Shown: piece after piece, positions 7,145 to 15,136 of the stretch
How positions within the stretch are numbered: position 1 is the first letter of the stretch
Layout of the letters: every line of letters starts with the position of its first letter
Assembly (NCBI RefSeq): GCF_011398925.1
Contig: NZ_AP022842.1
Span: 546,001 to 610,000 of the forward strand
Length of the DNA stretch: 64,000 bases
Direction of reading: 5' to 3'
Origin: Bacillus sp. KH172YL63
Lineage (GTDB): Bacteria; Bacillota; Bacilli; Bacillales; Bacillaceae_B
Program-made: the position numbers and the translations under genes
The notes under the pieces: model-generated
The model's database searches: none
Told to the model about the DNA's origin: nothing
The model's input: the letters and a program-made list of their open reading frames with translations, nothing else

Positions 7145-9109
7145 ATGGCATTTGAATTAACGTCTAAGCTGGAAGAGCGTTTTTTGCAGGCGCTGAATGA
7201 ACTGGAAAGTGCCGCTTCTTTCGCGAAATCGATGTATCAAACGGACGTCTATCAAGAAGCGCAGAGACTGCTCGATACTGAAGAAGGACTCGATGTATTA
7301 TACCGGAGCGCAAGCCGTTTCGAACAAGCCGGGGTGTTCCAGGACGGCCCCTGGGAAAAAGCATCGAAGCTTCAGCCTCCGCTCGTGGCAGGCTCCCTTC
7401 AGGCGAAGGGGCTGCCGTCCATCATTGAAATCCTGAGTGAACTGAGGATGCTTGCAATTGCGGACGGCCAATACGCTCACCCCGATGTCTCACAGGAGAT
7501 GGCGGAGGATTTCCTCAATGAAGTGATGGTGCTAAACTTGAATCTGCTGTTCCCGGAAGCGACCGAAGCTTCGAGGATCGAAGGCGGGGAGCAGACGGAA
7601 AGAGCCACGGGATTGTTCCGGTTTCTTTCAGAAAAGCTGTCTTATCAAGCGTTGACAACCACGCTGATCAAGGAAATCGAGCGGTTGACCGCACAGCGTC
7701 CGATCATGGTGAAGCGGACGGTTTCGATGATAGAAACCGCCAAAAAGATGCTTCATTCCGATTTAAGCGTGGCTGAGAGGCTTGTGTTGGAGAAGTATGT
7801 TTCAGCGATTGAAGGGCCTTCCCCGCTGAGCAAAAGCTACCCTCAGCCTGGGGAGTACCGGAAAAAGCTGATGGATCTGTCTGAGGAAGACCTTGAGAAA
7901 GAAGCGGTCGCCTTTTCCCAATCCATGCGGGGAACGGGACTGGTCGCCCCTCAGCATGCGATCCTGCTCCGCTTTCTGGCAAGGAAAGTGCATAAGCTTG
8001 TTCCGGCTGCGCTGCAGTTGAATGACAAAGGAAAAGCCAATCTTGATGAACATCAGGAATTGGTGTTCCAGCTCATCAAAGTATCGATTTTCCCTGCGAC
8101 AAAACAGTCAGTCTATGGACTTTCCCTCATGCTCGAGCGGGGCGTCCTTTCGTATTCTCCGGTTTCACCTGGGTTGAAAAGGCTCATCGAGCTTGATATC
8201 CGCCCCGAAGTGAGGAATACATTGCTGAACTGCTGCAGAGCGGGAGATGGGATCACGGCAAACTCTGTGCTCCTTGCCGGTGTGATCAATGTGCTGGGAC
8301 AACCGATCGGGATCGGCCAGGGATTGAATCCGACCTGTCAATCAGCAAGGGGCATCAGCCTGTGGGCACAGCACGCCCCGGGATATCTGCTTGAATTGAT
8401 CCCCCGGGCTGCGAGGGACGGCGACATCGATATCATGTTTGAGGGGACGCCTGTACACTCCCGTGAATTAAGCGGAGGGCTGGCCCCTGAACTTCATCAG
8501 GAGCTTGATCCTGTATCCCTTGTGCTCGTTCCCCACCTCGACCGGATTTACAGTGAAATGATGAGAAGGGTGTCATTAAGGGGAGAGGATGGTCATCGCT
8601 GGGTGAATCCTGAGTTCTATGGAGATTGGGTCCAAAAGGGGTTCAGCAATGTCATTGATCCTTTGTCGGGACTCATTTCTGACTATCCGGGCTTCGTGAG
8701 GCTGTTCTATGCGACTCACCATCCTGAGTACAATGATGACCACGGCTTGATTTATCCGAATCCGGTTGGCATCTTTATCACCAATGTCCATGGGAAGCTG
8801 CTTGGATTCCATGCTGTGTCCATCCTGAGGATCACCCGGGATCCGGAAGGTGAATACCGGATTTATTTCTACAATCCGAACAACGACGGGTCCCAAAATT
8901 GGGGTCAGGGCATCGAGCCTTCCGTGATGGACAACGGGGAAATGGAAGGAGAATGCTCCCTTCCGTTCCAGGCGTTTGTCTCCAGGCTTTATGCCTTTCA
9001 TTACAATCCGTATGAACAGGGTGATGCGTTCGCGGTTGAAGAGGATATCGTCGCTGAGATCAAAACCCTCGCCCGGGAGAGCTGGGGCAAGGACTATACA
9101 TGGGTATAA
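7145..9109 (+). CDS. Unknown 654-aa protein with a probable papain-like C-terminal domain
   Basis: I do not recognise a named family. Residues 1-350 are predicted mainly helical and have no signal peptide or membrane segment. From about 370 the sequence changes character: GQGLNPTCQSARGISLWA holds a Cys (C398) at the start of a likely helix, LGFHAVSILRI holds a His (H556), and YFYNPNNDGS supplies Asn/Asp (N577-D581). This order and spacing resemble Cys-His-Asn/Asp hydrolases or acyltransferases of the papain fold; that is inference from motif shape. A good AAAGGAG precedes the ATG, 60 bases after the ATP-grasp gene. Action on the small downstream proteins or on the ligase product is plausible. 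Confidence 0.75.
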   Translation: MAFELTSKLEERFLQALNELESAASFAKSMYQTDVYQEAQRLLDTEEGLDVLYRSASRFEQAGVFQDGPWEKASKLQPPLVAGSLQAKGLPSIIEILSELRMLAIADGQYAHPDVSQEMAEDFLNEVMVLNLNLLFPEATEASRIEGGEQTERATGLFRFLSEKLSYQALTTTLIKEIERLTAQRPIMVKRTVSMIETAKKMLHSDLSVAERLVLEKYVSAIEGPSPLSKSYPQPGEYRKKLMDLSEEDLEKEAVAFSQSMRGTGLVAPQHAILLRFLARKVHKLVPAALQLNDKGKANLDEHQELVFQLIKVSIFPATKQSVYGLSLMLERGVLSYSPVSPGLKRLIELDIRPEVRNTLLNCCRAGDGITANSVLLAGVINVLGQPIGIGQGLNPTCQSARGISLWAQHAPGYLLELIPRAARDGDIDIMFEGTPVHSRELSGGLAPELHQELDPVSLVLVPHLDRIYSEMMRRVSLRGEDGHRWVNPEFYGDWVQKGFSNVIDPLSGLISDYPGFVRLFYATHHPEYNDDHGLIYPNPVGIFITNVHGKLLGFHAVSILRITRDPEGEYRIYFYNPNNDGSQNWGQGIEPSVMDNGEMEGECSLPFQAFVSRLYAFHYNPYEQGDAFAVEEDIVAEIKTLARESWGKDYTWV

Positions 9110-9208
9110 AATAAACACGGTGCGCCGGGCGATGCAGTCCGGCGCTTTTTATGCTTCCTGCATGTTTCCTTTTTTCGCTAGCCATACTAATGGATGGAGG
9201 TGGAAATG

Positions 9209-9403
9209 ATGAATGATCATAAGAAACCGGAAGAAATATCGATGGACACGCCGTTGAATCCGACATTCACCATGAATGGGCGGATTCGGGATACGAGCCA
9301 GGTCTATGTGCCGGGTGAGTCGCTCGACGAACACTCAGCCGTAGAAGAAAGCAATGTATTCATGGCAGAAAAGGAAATCGGACAGGCAAATGAAAACGGG
9401 TGA
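9209..9403 (+). CDS. Small acidic protein 1 of the ATP-grasp operon (64 aa)
   Basis: A 64-aa acidic protein beginning MNDHKKPEEISMDTPLNP, rich in Glu, Asp, Ser and Asn, with no Cys, signal or membrane segment. GGAGG at 9196-9200 is 8 bases before the ATG at 9209; the ATG at 9206 is possible and the one at 9194 overlaps the ribosome site. It lies about 100 bases after the 654-aa gene and its stop is within the ribosome site of the next small gene. It could be a substrate peptide or an accessory protein of the ligase; function unknown. Confidence 0.65.
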   Translation: MNDHKKPEEISMDTPLNPTFTMNGRIRDTSQVYVPGESLDEHSAVEESNVFMAEKEIGQANENG

Positions 9404-9414
9404 GAGGTGAAAAG

Positions 9415-9564
9415 ATGAATAGAGAGGATATTTCGATCGCATCCCTTACTGATGATGCATTGACGAAGGTAAGAGATATGGAAAGAGACCTTCGTCAGGA
9501 AACCAATGAAGATATCATCCTCATCGCTTATAAAAATGGCGGTCAATCCGCTGAAGGGAGATGA
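9415..9564 (+). CDS. Small protein 2 of the ATP-grasp operon (49 aa)
   Basis: Encodes 49 residues starting MNREDISIASLTDDALTKVR and ending GGQSAEGR. The middle is a charged amphipathic helix followed by a hydrophobic strand (EDIILIAYKN). AGAGGTG 6-8 bases upstream overlaps the stop region of the previous gene, and the next gene starts 4 bases after this stop, so the three small genes look translationally linked. No family recognised. The pattern of helix plus DIILIAY strand suggests a folded small protein rather than a flexible precursor. Confidence 0.65.
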   Translation: MNREDISIASLTDDALTKVRDMERDLRQETNEDIILIAYKNGGQSAEGR

Positions 9565-9568
9565 TCAC

Positions 9569-9760
9569 ATGAACAAGGACAAACCTGATTTCAAGCAATT
9601 GAATGACCGGATTATCGCAGAGGAACCAAAGGGGCCTTTTTTAGCGATCAAAACGAATATGGATACTGCAGGAGTAAAGGATAATCCCTACTCTTCTGAA
9701 AAAGCGGATCCTGAACAAGAAGAAAAGCTGCAGCAGTTTTTTGAAAATGAAGAGCTGTAG
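9569..9760 (+). CDS. Small acidic protein 3 of the ATP-grasp operon (63 aa)
   Basis: A 63-aa protein, MNKDKPDFKQLNDRIIAEEP..., ending in an acidic tail (EEKLQQFFENEEL). No Cys, signal or membrane segment. GGGAG precedes the ATG by about 9 bases, inside the end of small protein 2. A rho-independent terminator follows directly, closing the five-gene transcription unit that probably starts before the ATP-grasp gene. Function unknown; the same options as for proteins 1 and 2 apply. Confidence 0.7.
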   Translation: MNKDKPDFKQLNDRIIAEEPKGPFLAIKTNMDTAGVKDNPYSSEKADPEQEEKLQQFFENEEL

Positions 9761-9770
9761 TGACGCATAA

Positions 9771-9804
9771 AAAAGCGCCAGTCGACAATGGACTGGCGCT
9801 TTTG
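9771..9804. terminator. Bidirectional terminator between ATP-grasp operon and BCCT gene
   Basis: AAAAGCGCCAGTC and GACTGGCGCTTTT form a 13-bp stem with a short loop, serving both convergent units. A lone GACGCATAAA word, identical to the array 2 word, sits immediately upstream at 9762-9771. Confidence 0.85.
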
Positions 9805-9808
9805 GTCC

Positions 9809-11341
9809 TTATTTTTTATCACGGGATTGCTCAATCAATAGCTCTTTAGACACTTTCGGTGCGAGCCATAACATTGGCAGTAATAAAAGTGAAACCGGTA
9901 CAGCTGTGACGACGATGAAGCTTTGAAGTGCGCTGACACTGCCGTCACCGATATAAAGAAGGATGGCGGCGATGGACCCCATCAGGATCGACCAAAATAC
10001 ACGGAGGGAAACTTTTGGATTCCCTTCCCCTGAAACAGCCATCGCAATCGTATAAGACATGGAATCCCCCGTTGTGACAACAAAGACGATGGTCAGCAAT
10101 AAAAACAGGGGTGAAATGATTGCTGCAAGCGGAAGTTGATTGGTTATGGCAATCATAGCAGCCGGCATGCCTCCGCTCATTAGCTCCTCCGAGACACTCC
10201 CTGGATTTTGCAGTTCGTAAAAGATCCCGGATCCCCCGACAACGGTAAACCAGAACGTCGTGACAATCGGTGCGATAATGGCAATCGCCAGAATGATTTG
10301 ACGGATCGTCCTGCCCCGGGATATCCGGCTGACGAGGATCGCCATCATGGGTCCGTACCCGATAAACCATCCCCAGAAAAAGACGGTCCAGCTACCAAGC
10401 CAGCTCTTATCTGACCGGAATGTACTGATTTGGATAAAGTGATCCACATAATATCCGAACGACGAAACGAATGAGTCGATGATGAATCCACCAGGACCGA
10501 AGAACAGAACAAAGACAATCAGTCCGAATGCCAGTCTGACATTGAAGTTACTGAGGAATTGAATCCCTTTGTGAATCCCTGTTGCAGCAGATATGGTTGA
10601 AACGATCACTAAACAAATGATAATGGTGAGCTGTGTAGAGAACTGGTCAGGAATGTTGAATAACGCAGACAGACCATAGCTTGCCTGTAAGCCGAGGAAA
10701 CCGATCGGCCCGATCGTACCTGCAGCGACGGCGATGATGGCGAATGCGTCTATCAGTGTTCCTAAGATGCTGTTCTTCAGTTTCTCCCCGAATATGGGAT
10801 AAAGCAGAGTTCTGGGTTTCATCGGCATGCCTTTATGGTAATGACCGTACATCATTACAACGGCACTCAATGTTCCCAGGATCGCCCAGGCAAGAAAACC
10901 CCAGTGCATGTAACTTTGTGCAAGGGCAGGCATGATGGCTGCCGCAGATTTTGCGGCGATCCCTTCGTGCATCGGCGGTACCGTCATGAAGTGGTACATC
11001 GGTTCAGCAGCAGCCCAGAATACGCCGCCGCCGGCAAGTAAAGTAGCCATAATGATCGACAACCATTTATACGTACCGATTTCCGGTTGATCAAGATGAC
11101 CCAGCCTGACTTGGCCGAATTTAGAAAAAGCAAGATAAAGGGCTACGATAAAATGAACAAGCATCAATACCTGCCAGAAAGCCCCGAAGTATGTCGAAGA
11201 CCACGCAAAACCTCCGTTTACAAATGCTGTCACATGATCAAGACTAAAGAAAGCCATAATCACGAACGCGATCAATAACCCGCCACTGATGGCCAGAACC
11301 GGCCAGTCAATCTTGGAAGTTTGTTGCTGTTTATTAAACAT
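9809..11341 (-). CDS. BCCT-family betaine/choline/carnitine transporter
   Basis: A 510-aa, 12-segment transporter of the BCCT family, which imports quaternary ammonium or sulfonium compatible solutes with sodium or protons. Family marks are FWAAAEPMYHF near segment 3, the tryptophan-rich FFWGWFIGYGPMMAIL and the following basic loop SRISRGRTIR. The start at 11341 (MFNKQQQTSKIDW) gives the usual short cytoplasmic N-terminus; AGGAG is 12 bases away, a little far. Longer in-frame starts lack ribosome sites. Substrate (glycine betaine, choline or another) cannot be told from sequence by eye. Monocistronic. Confidence 0.88.
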   Translation of the reverse strand: MFNKQQQTSKIDWPVLAISGGLLIAFVIMAFFSLDHVTAFVNGGFAWSSTYFGAFWQVLMLVHFIVALYLAFSKFGQVRLGHLDQPEIGTYKWLSIIMATLLAGGGVFWAAAEPMYHFMTVPPMHEGIAAKSAAAIMPALAQSYMHWGFLAWAILGTLSAVVMMYGHYHKGMPMKPRTLLYPIFGEKLKNSILGTLIDAFAIIAVAAGTIGPIGFLGLQASYGLSALFNIPDQFSTQLTIIICLVIVSTISAATGIHKGIQFLSNFNVRLAFGLIVFVLFFGPGGFIIDSFVSSFGYYVDHFIQISTFRSDKSWLGSWTVFFWGWFIGYGPMMAILVSRISRGRTIRQIILAIAIIAPIVTTFWFTVVGGSGIFYELQNPGSVSEELMSGGMPAAMIAITNQLPLAAIISPLFLLLTIVFVVTTGDSMSYTIAMAVSGEGNPKVSLRVFWSILMGSIAAILLYIGDGSVSALQSFIVVTAVPVSLLLLPMLWLAPKVSKELLIEQSRDKK

Positions 11342-11700
11342 ATGGGATAAAAGCTCCTTTGAATAAAATATGGTGATCTGTTCACAGGCGTATTTCAATG
11401 CTGAAAAACCGGTGAACGAGTGTGATGAAAAAAACACAAGGTCCTACTATCTCACAGGAAGAAAAGTGCTGTAAAGTAAATGAAAATATTTTAAAAAGAC
11501 AATTTTTTTATATGGCTCTTTTCGCATTGATTGTTGCTATTATTAAATGTTAATCTGAGCATCTTTGGGGATTTGAGACTGTGGAATGAAAAATTGTCAT
11601 AGCAATGAATCAAGGGCAATGTACTTCATTGACTTTAATCACTCCTCTTTAGAAGATGAAAAGCATTTAATTCAGTAAATTTCCGGTTTTTATCTTCGAT

Positions 11701-11828
11701 GGTTGATTGGAGCGGAAGATGCTCGACTCCTGCGGGAACTGATGGACAGGTGAGACTCCGCAGGACGAAGTCCGAGGAGGCTCACCGCCATCCCCGCGGA
11801 AAGCGAGCATCTCTCGCTGCAATCAACC
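11701..11828. repeat. 128-bp structured interspersed element with terminal inverted repeats
   Basis: The ends GGTTGATTGGAGCGGAAGAT (11701 on) and the reverse complement near 11804-11828 match at about 22 of 25 positions. Inside are nested pairs such as GGTGAGACTCC/GGAGGCTCACC. I recall near-identical blocks (CTCCTGCGGGAA ... GCGGAAAGCGAGCATCT) between genes of many Bacillaceae; this is memory, not a search. It carries no ORF. The rest of the 680-bp gap 11342-12020 is AT-rich and holds the upstream regions of the two flanking genes; nothing else is evident. Confidence 0.85.
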
Positions 11829-12020
11829 GCATCTCGCTAGTCTAAAAGCCACAATGTTTACGAAAACAGCCTTTTATAAATAGAAATGAGAAAATTACAT
11901 CTTTTCATAAATGGAAAAGGATTATACTATTGAAGGAAGAATAAATCATCCATGAAAAGGAAACCGTGGTAAAATCAGCCGTCAATCAGTACCGTGAATT
12001 CATGAAGAGGAGAATGACCG

Positions 12021-12908
12021 ATGAATAAAGGTTGGAAATGGGTTGTGGTATGGATCGTGATGATGGTGGTCATCTCTTTCCCCTCGACAGAAAAGGCAGC
12101 TGGTGTGGATATGAGAAAAAGCACGTGGCTTTGGAATACGTGGGAAATTGTTTCTAATCATGAGGAAATCATCGGTTTCTTGACTGCTCATGGAGTGGAC
12201 GAGGTATATCTTCAGGTGGATCCTGAGGTAGAGACGGTGTATTATCATCAATTCATTGAGAAGGCTTCAATAGAAGGAATTGCAGTCCATGCGCTGGACG
12301 GTGCACCAAAATGGGCAACCGTTAAAGGCCGGTCATCCCTTGTTTCTTTTTTTGACTGGCTAAAGAATTATCAGGATGCTGCTGCAGAAGGGCAGAGGTT
12401 TAAGGGCGTTCATTTGGATGTTGAGCCTTATCTTTTACCTGCATGGTCGACAGCGTATGGAAATACAGTGTTGAATTATCAAAGGATGGTGGCTGCTGCA
12501 GCAGAACTGTCTGCTGAGCTTCAGCTGCCGCTTGCAATGGATATCCCGTTTTGGTTCGATGAGAGGAAATTCAATAATGAATTCGGCAAAGGGAATGTGG
12601 CAGAGTGGGTGATCGGGAAGACTGATGAAGTGGCAGTCATGGCTTATCGGGACTTAGCCAATGGCCCGAATGGGATCAATGAGCTAGTCCGGAACGAAAT
12701 TCAATTTGGTCTTTCTCAAGGAAAAAAGGTGAAGGTGGGGGTCGAAACTGCGCCTTCTGCTGAAGGGGATTTCCTGACTTTTTATGAAGAGGGAGAGGCC
12801 TTTATGAGTGGTGAACTGGCGCTTGTGGATGACAGGTACAGAGCCTACCAATCTTATAATGGAATCGCCGTTCATCATTATGAAAGTTGGAAAAGCTTAA
12901 AGGAATAG
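12021..12908 (+). CDS. Secreted TIM-barrel glycosidase-like protein
   Basis: The 295-aa protein has a signal peptide (residues 1-27, KGWKWVVVWIVMMVVISF then a cut near KAAG). The mature part reads like a glycoside-hydrolase TIM barrel: DEVYLQVDPE early, FKGVHLDVEPY at about residue 131-141 (a typical beta-4 strand with acidic catalytic-type residues) and DEVAVMAYRD later. The precise family is not recognised and activity is inferred only from this pattern. GAGGAGA precedes the ATG. A 16-base gap to the next gene suggests a three-gene unit ending at 14021. Confidence 0.75.
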   Translation: MNKGWKWVVVWIVMMVVISFPSTEKAAGVDMRKSTWLWNTWEIVSNHEEIIGFLTAHGVDEVYLQVDPEVETVYYHQFIEKASIEGIAVHALDGAPKWATVKGRSSLVSFFDWLKNYQDAAAEGQRFKGVHLDVEPYLLPAWSTAYGNTVLNYQRMVAAAAELSAELQLPLAMDIPFWFDERKFNNEFGKGNVAEWVIGKTDEVAVMAYRDLANGPNGINELVRNEIQFGLSQGKKVKVGVETAPSAEGDFLTFYEEGEAFMSGELALVDDRYRAYQSYNGIAVHHYESWKSLKE

Positions 12909-12923
12909 GAAGGGGGAAGGGAA

Positions 12924-13577
12924 ATGACGAAAGTTGCCCTGGTGGCAGGCGGGACAGGATTGGTCGGATCGCATCTGATCGAAATACTCCTGAAGAGCCC
13001 TGAGTATCGGAAGGTGATTTCGCTTGTCAGGAGAAAGAGCGGGGTGGAGGATGAAAAGCTGGATGAACGGCTCATTTCATTCGACGGGATGAAGCTCTTG
13101 CCTCACGAAGAAATCGATGATGTATTTTGTTGTTTAGGGACGACAATCAAGAAAGCGAAAACGAAAGAAGCGTTCAGAGAAGTCGATTACAGCTATCCCC
13201 TTCAACTGGGGAAAGTCGGGAAGGAACATGGAGCGCACCGGTATATGGTCATATCTGCGATCGGGGCAAGCCCGTCTTCCCGATTCTTTTACAGCAGGGT
13301 GAAAGGAGAGCTCGAAGAAGAGCTGAAGGCTCTGCATTATCCTGTTCTCCACCTGTTCAGGCCCTCCCTGCTAGTAGGAGAGAGGCAGGAATTCCGACTG
13401 GGAGAAAAAACAGGAGAAGTGTTTGCGCGGGCCGTTCGCCCACTGATGGTAGGAAAGTTGAAGCGTTACAGAAGCATCACGGCCCGGCAGGTCGCATTCG
13501 GCATGTATAAGGCAGCCAATACGGCCACTGATGAAACAGTCATCATTCATGAATCAGATCATATCCAACAGTTTTAA
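12924..13577 (+). CDS. NAD(P)-binding atypical SDR protein (TIP30/YraR-like)
   Basis: A 217-aa Rossmann-fold protein with the dinucleotide motif GGTGLVGSHL at residues 9-18, the strand FCCLGTT and a YSRVKGELE segment where SDR enzymes keep Tyr and Lys. The size and order match the HTATIP2/TIP30-like atypical short-chain dehydrogenases (B. subtilis YraR type), whose substrates are mostly unknown. GGAAGGGGGAAGGG provides the ribosome site. It lies between the TIM-barrel exoprotein and the DUF1284 protein with 15-base gaps on each side. Confidence 0.82.
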   Translation: MTKVALVAGGTGLVGSHLIEILLKSPEYRKVISLVRRKSGVEDEKLDERLISFDGMKLLPHEEIDDVFCCLGTTIKKAKTKEAFREVDYSYPLQLGKVGKEHGAHRYMVISAIGASPSSRFFYSRVKGELEEELKALHYPVLHLFRPSLLVGERQEFRLGEKTGEVFARAVRPLMVGKLKRYRSITARQVAFGMYKAANTATDETVIIHESDHIQQF

Positions 13578-13592
13578 AAAAGGGGGATCAGA

Positions 13593-14021
13593 ATGAAAAG
13601 GATCATCAGAGGCCATCATCTCCTTTGTACCCATGGGTTTAAAGGGATGGGCTACAGCGAAGCGTTTGTGAAAGTGATGGGGGATATCACCGGCGATATC
13701 AGGAACGATGAAATGGACTTTCCGATCCAGGTTGTACAAGCCTTCGATGACGCATGTCAAGCCTGTCCCCATAAGGGCGCATCGGCATGCGAGAAGAGCG
13801 AAGACTCCAATGCCCATGTCCTTTCTTTAGACGGCAGGGTCATTGAACATCTAGGTTTGGAGCATGGAGGCATCTACATGAAATCCGATCTTGTTAAACT
13901 CACGGCGCAGAAGGTCAAGCCGTCTGATTTAGATCAATTATGTGAAGGGTGTTCATGGCTTGAGTATGGTGTTTGTAAGGAAGGGATTGGGGAGTTGCGG
14001 GGGAAGTGGCTCTCAGCTTAA
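13593..14021 (+). CDS. DUF1284 cysteine-rich protein
   Basis: A 142-aa soluble protein that begins with the DUF1284 signature RGHHLLCTHGFKGMGYS and carries paired cysteine clusters CQACPHKGASAC and CEGCSWLEYGVC. The clusters suggest a bound metal or iron-sulfur centre; that is inference, as the family has no established function known to me. GGGGGAT precedes the ATG. It ends the unit started at 12021, before a strong terminator. Confidence 0.82.
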   Translation: MKRIIRGHHLLCTHGFKGMGYSEAFVKVMGDITGDIRNDEMDFPIQVVQAFDDACQACPHKGASACEKSEDSNAHVLSLDGRVIEHLGLEHGGIYMKSDLVKLTAQKVKPSDLDQLCEGCSWLEYGVCKEGIGELRGKWLSA

Positions 14022-14045
14022 ATCCATATGTATCAAATTGTACAT

Positions 14046-14082
14046 AAAAGAGCTTGGATACTGGATTCCAAGCTCTTTTGCT
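14046..14082 (+). terminator. Terminator after the DUF1284 gene
   Basis: AAAAGAGCTTGGA pairs with TCCAAGCTCTTTT over 13 bp, followed by GCTTT. It lies between convergent genes and could also stop the TetR transcript. Confidence 0.85.
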
Positions 14083-14118
14083 TTCATATGGGAAACTTAC
14101 AACTTCAAATTTCTTAAA

Positions 14119-14973
14119 TCAAATCTCAAAATATTGCTTCAACCCATTCACCACATGCTTAAGTGAAGGATCTTCCTCCAGATTCATGATCATTCCTTTA
14201 ATGACGGCGTTCCTGGTTTCATCCTTTTTCATCTCTTCCTGGATGACTTCCAATGATACACGGCTGTTTTCGTCTTCTGTGACTTCCAGGGCGTCCTCAA
14301 TGATATGAAGGACGGTGGTTTCGGTGAATCTTGCGGAGGAGGTGAAGTCCTTCACGAGGTCATCCAATTTGTCAAAGGAAAGGACGGGCTCATCCCCGCT
14401 TTTTAACAGGCCGTCGACGAGATCATCTGTCCGTTTCAGGATAAAGCGTGACAGATAAGCAAAGTCGAGTTCGATTTTATCAAGCATGGCGAGTTCCAAA
14501 TAAGAATGGAAGAATCCCTGAATCATCATCGTGATGTCCCAGAAATAAGGCTCGATTTTTTTTCCGTAGATGGCAAATAGTCTTCTTTTATAGAAACGAT
14601 GGGTATCCATCTTCATCTCGCTCAGGAGGCTGTGGATTTCATCATTGAATGGCATCGCATTTTCTCTGATCTGCATGATGATGAATTCTTTATGTTTGCA
14701 GATCTCGATGAATTGGCACTCTAATTGCTTCTGGAATTTTTCATAAGGAGGCAGATCCTGGTTTTCGATTTCGTTCACTTTAGCGGTGATCATTTTGAAA
14801 TAGTAATTCATGATGGCAAGCAGCAGTGCTTCCTTTGATTTGAAATACAAATAGAACGCACCTTTAGAGATTTCGCATTCGCTGACGATTTCTTGAACAG
14901 AGGTAGCGTTGAATCCTTTTGTTGCAAACAGCTTGATCGATGTTTCAATAATTAACTTCTCTTTTTCCTTCAT
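14119..14973 (-). CDS. TetR-family repressor of swrC (YerO-like)
   Basis: The 284-aa protein has an N-terminal TetR helix-turn-helix (residues 8-55; ATSVQEIVSECEISKGAFYL then YFKSKEALL) and a long ligand-binding C-terminus. It is divergent from swrC, the same pairing as yerO-yerP in B. subtilis. Three TGACnnnnTGGTCA palindromes lie in the shared upstream region, one next to this gene's own start and two over the swrC promoter, so autoregulation and repression of swrC are likely. The inducer is presumably a lipopeptide or amphipathic toxin, by analogy only. Confidence 0.85.
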   Translation of the reverse strand: MKEKEKLIIETSIKLFATKGFNATSVQEIVSECEISKGAFYLYFKSKEALLLAIMNYYFKMITAKVNEIENQDLPPYEKFQKQLECQFIEICKHKEFIIMQIRENAMPFNDEIHSLLSEMKMDTHRFYKRRLFAIYGKKIEPYFWDITMMIQGFFHSYLELAMLDKIELDFAYLSRFILKRTDDLVDGLLKSGDEPVLSFDKLDDLVKDFTSSARFTETTVLHIIEDALEVTEDENSRVSLEVIQEEMKKDETRNAVIKGMIMNLEEDPSLKHVVNGLKQYFEI

Positions 14974-15009
14974 GCTTTCCTCTCCTTGATAAACTCCTTA
15001 TCTATATTA

Positions 15010-15109
15010 TGACCGATTGGTCACAAAAAATAAACCTTTTATTTTGTAATGTTATTGACTTATGACTATGTGGTCAGTTATATTAGAGGATGTTATGACT
15101 AGTTGGTCA
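15010..15109. promoter_or_regulatory. swrC promoter with three TetR operators
   Basis: The palindromes TGACCGATTGGTCA (15010-15023), TGACTATGTGGTCA (15063-15076) and TGACTAGTTGGTCA (15096-15109) share TGACnnnnTGGTCA. TTGACT (15055-15060) and TTATAT (15078-15083), 17 bp apart, form the swrC promoter, and the second operator occupies the spacer exactly. The first lies next to the regulator's start. Confidence 0.82.
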
Positions 15110-15136
15110 GAAAAAGATAGAAGGGATGAATACAGC

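Noticed and set aside
8576..9118. 180-codon frame antisense to the 654-aa protein
   Set aside because: It is a complementary-strand artefact; the plus-strand frame has a ribosome site and operon context.
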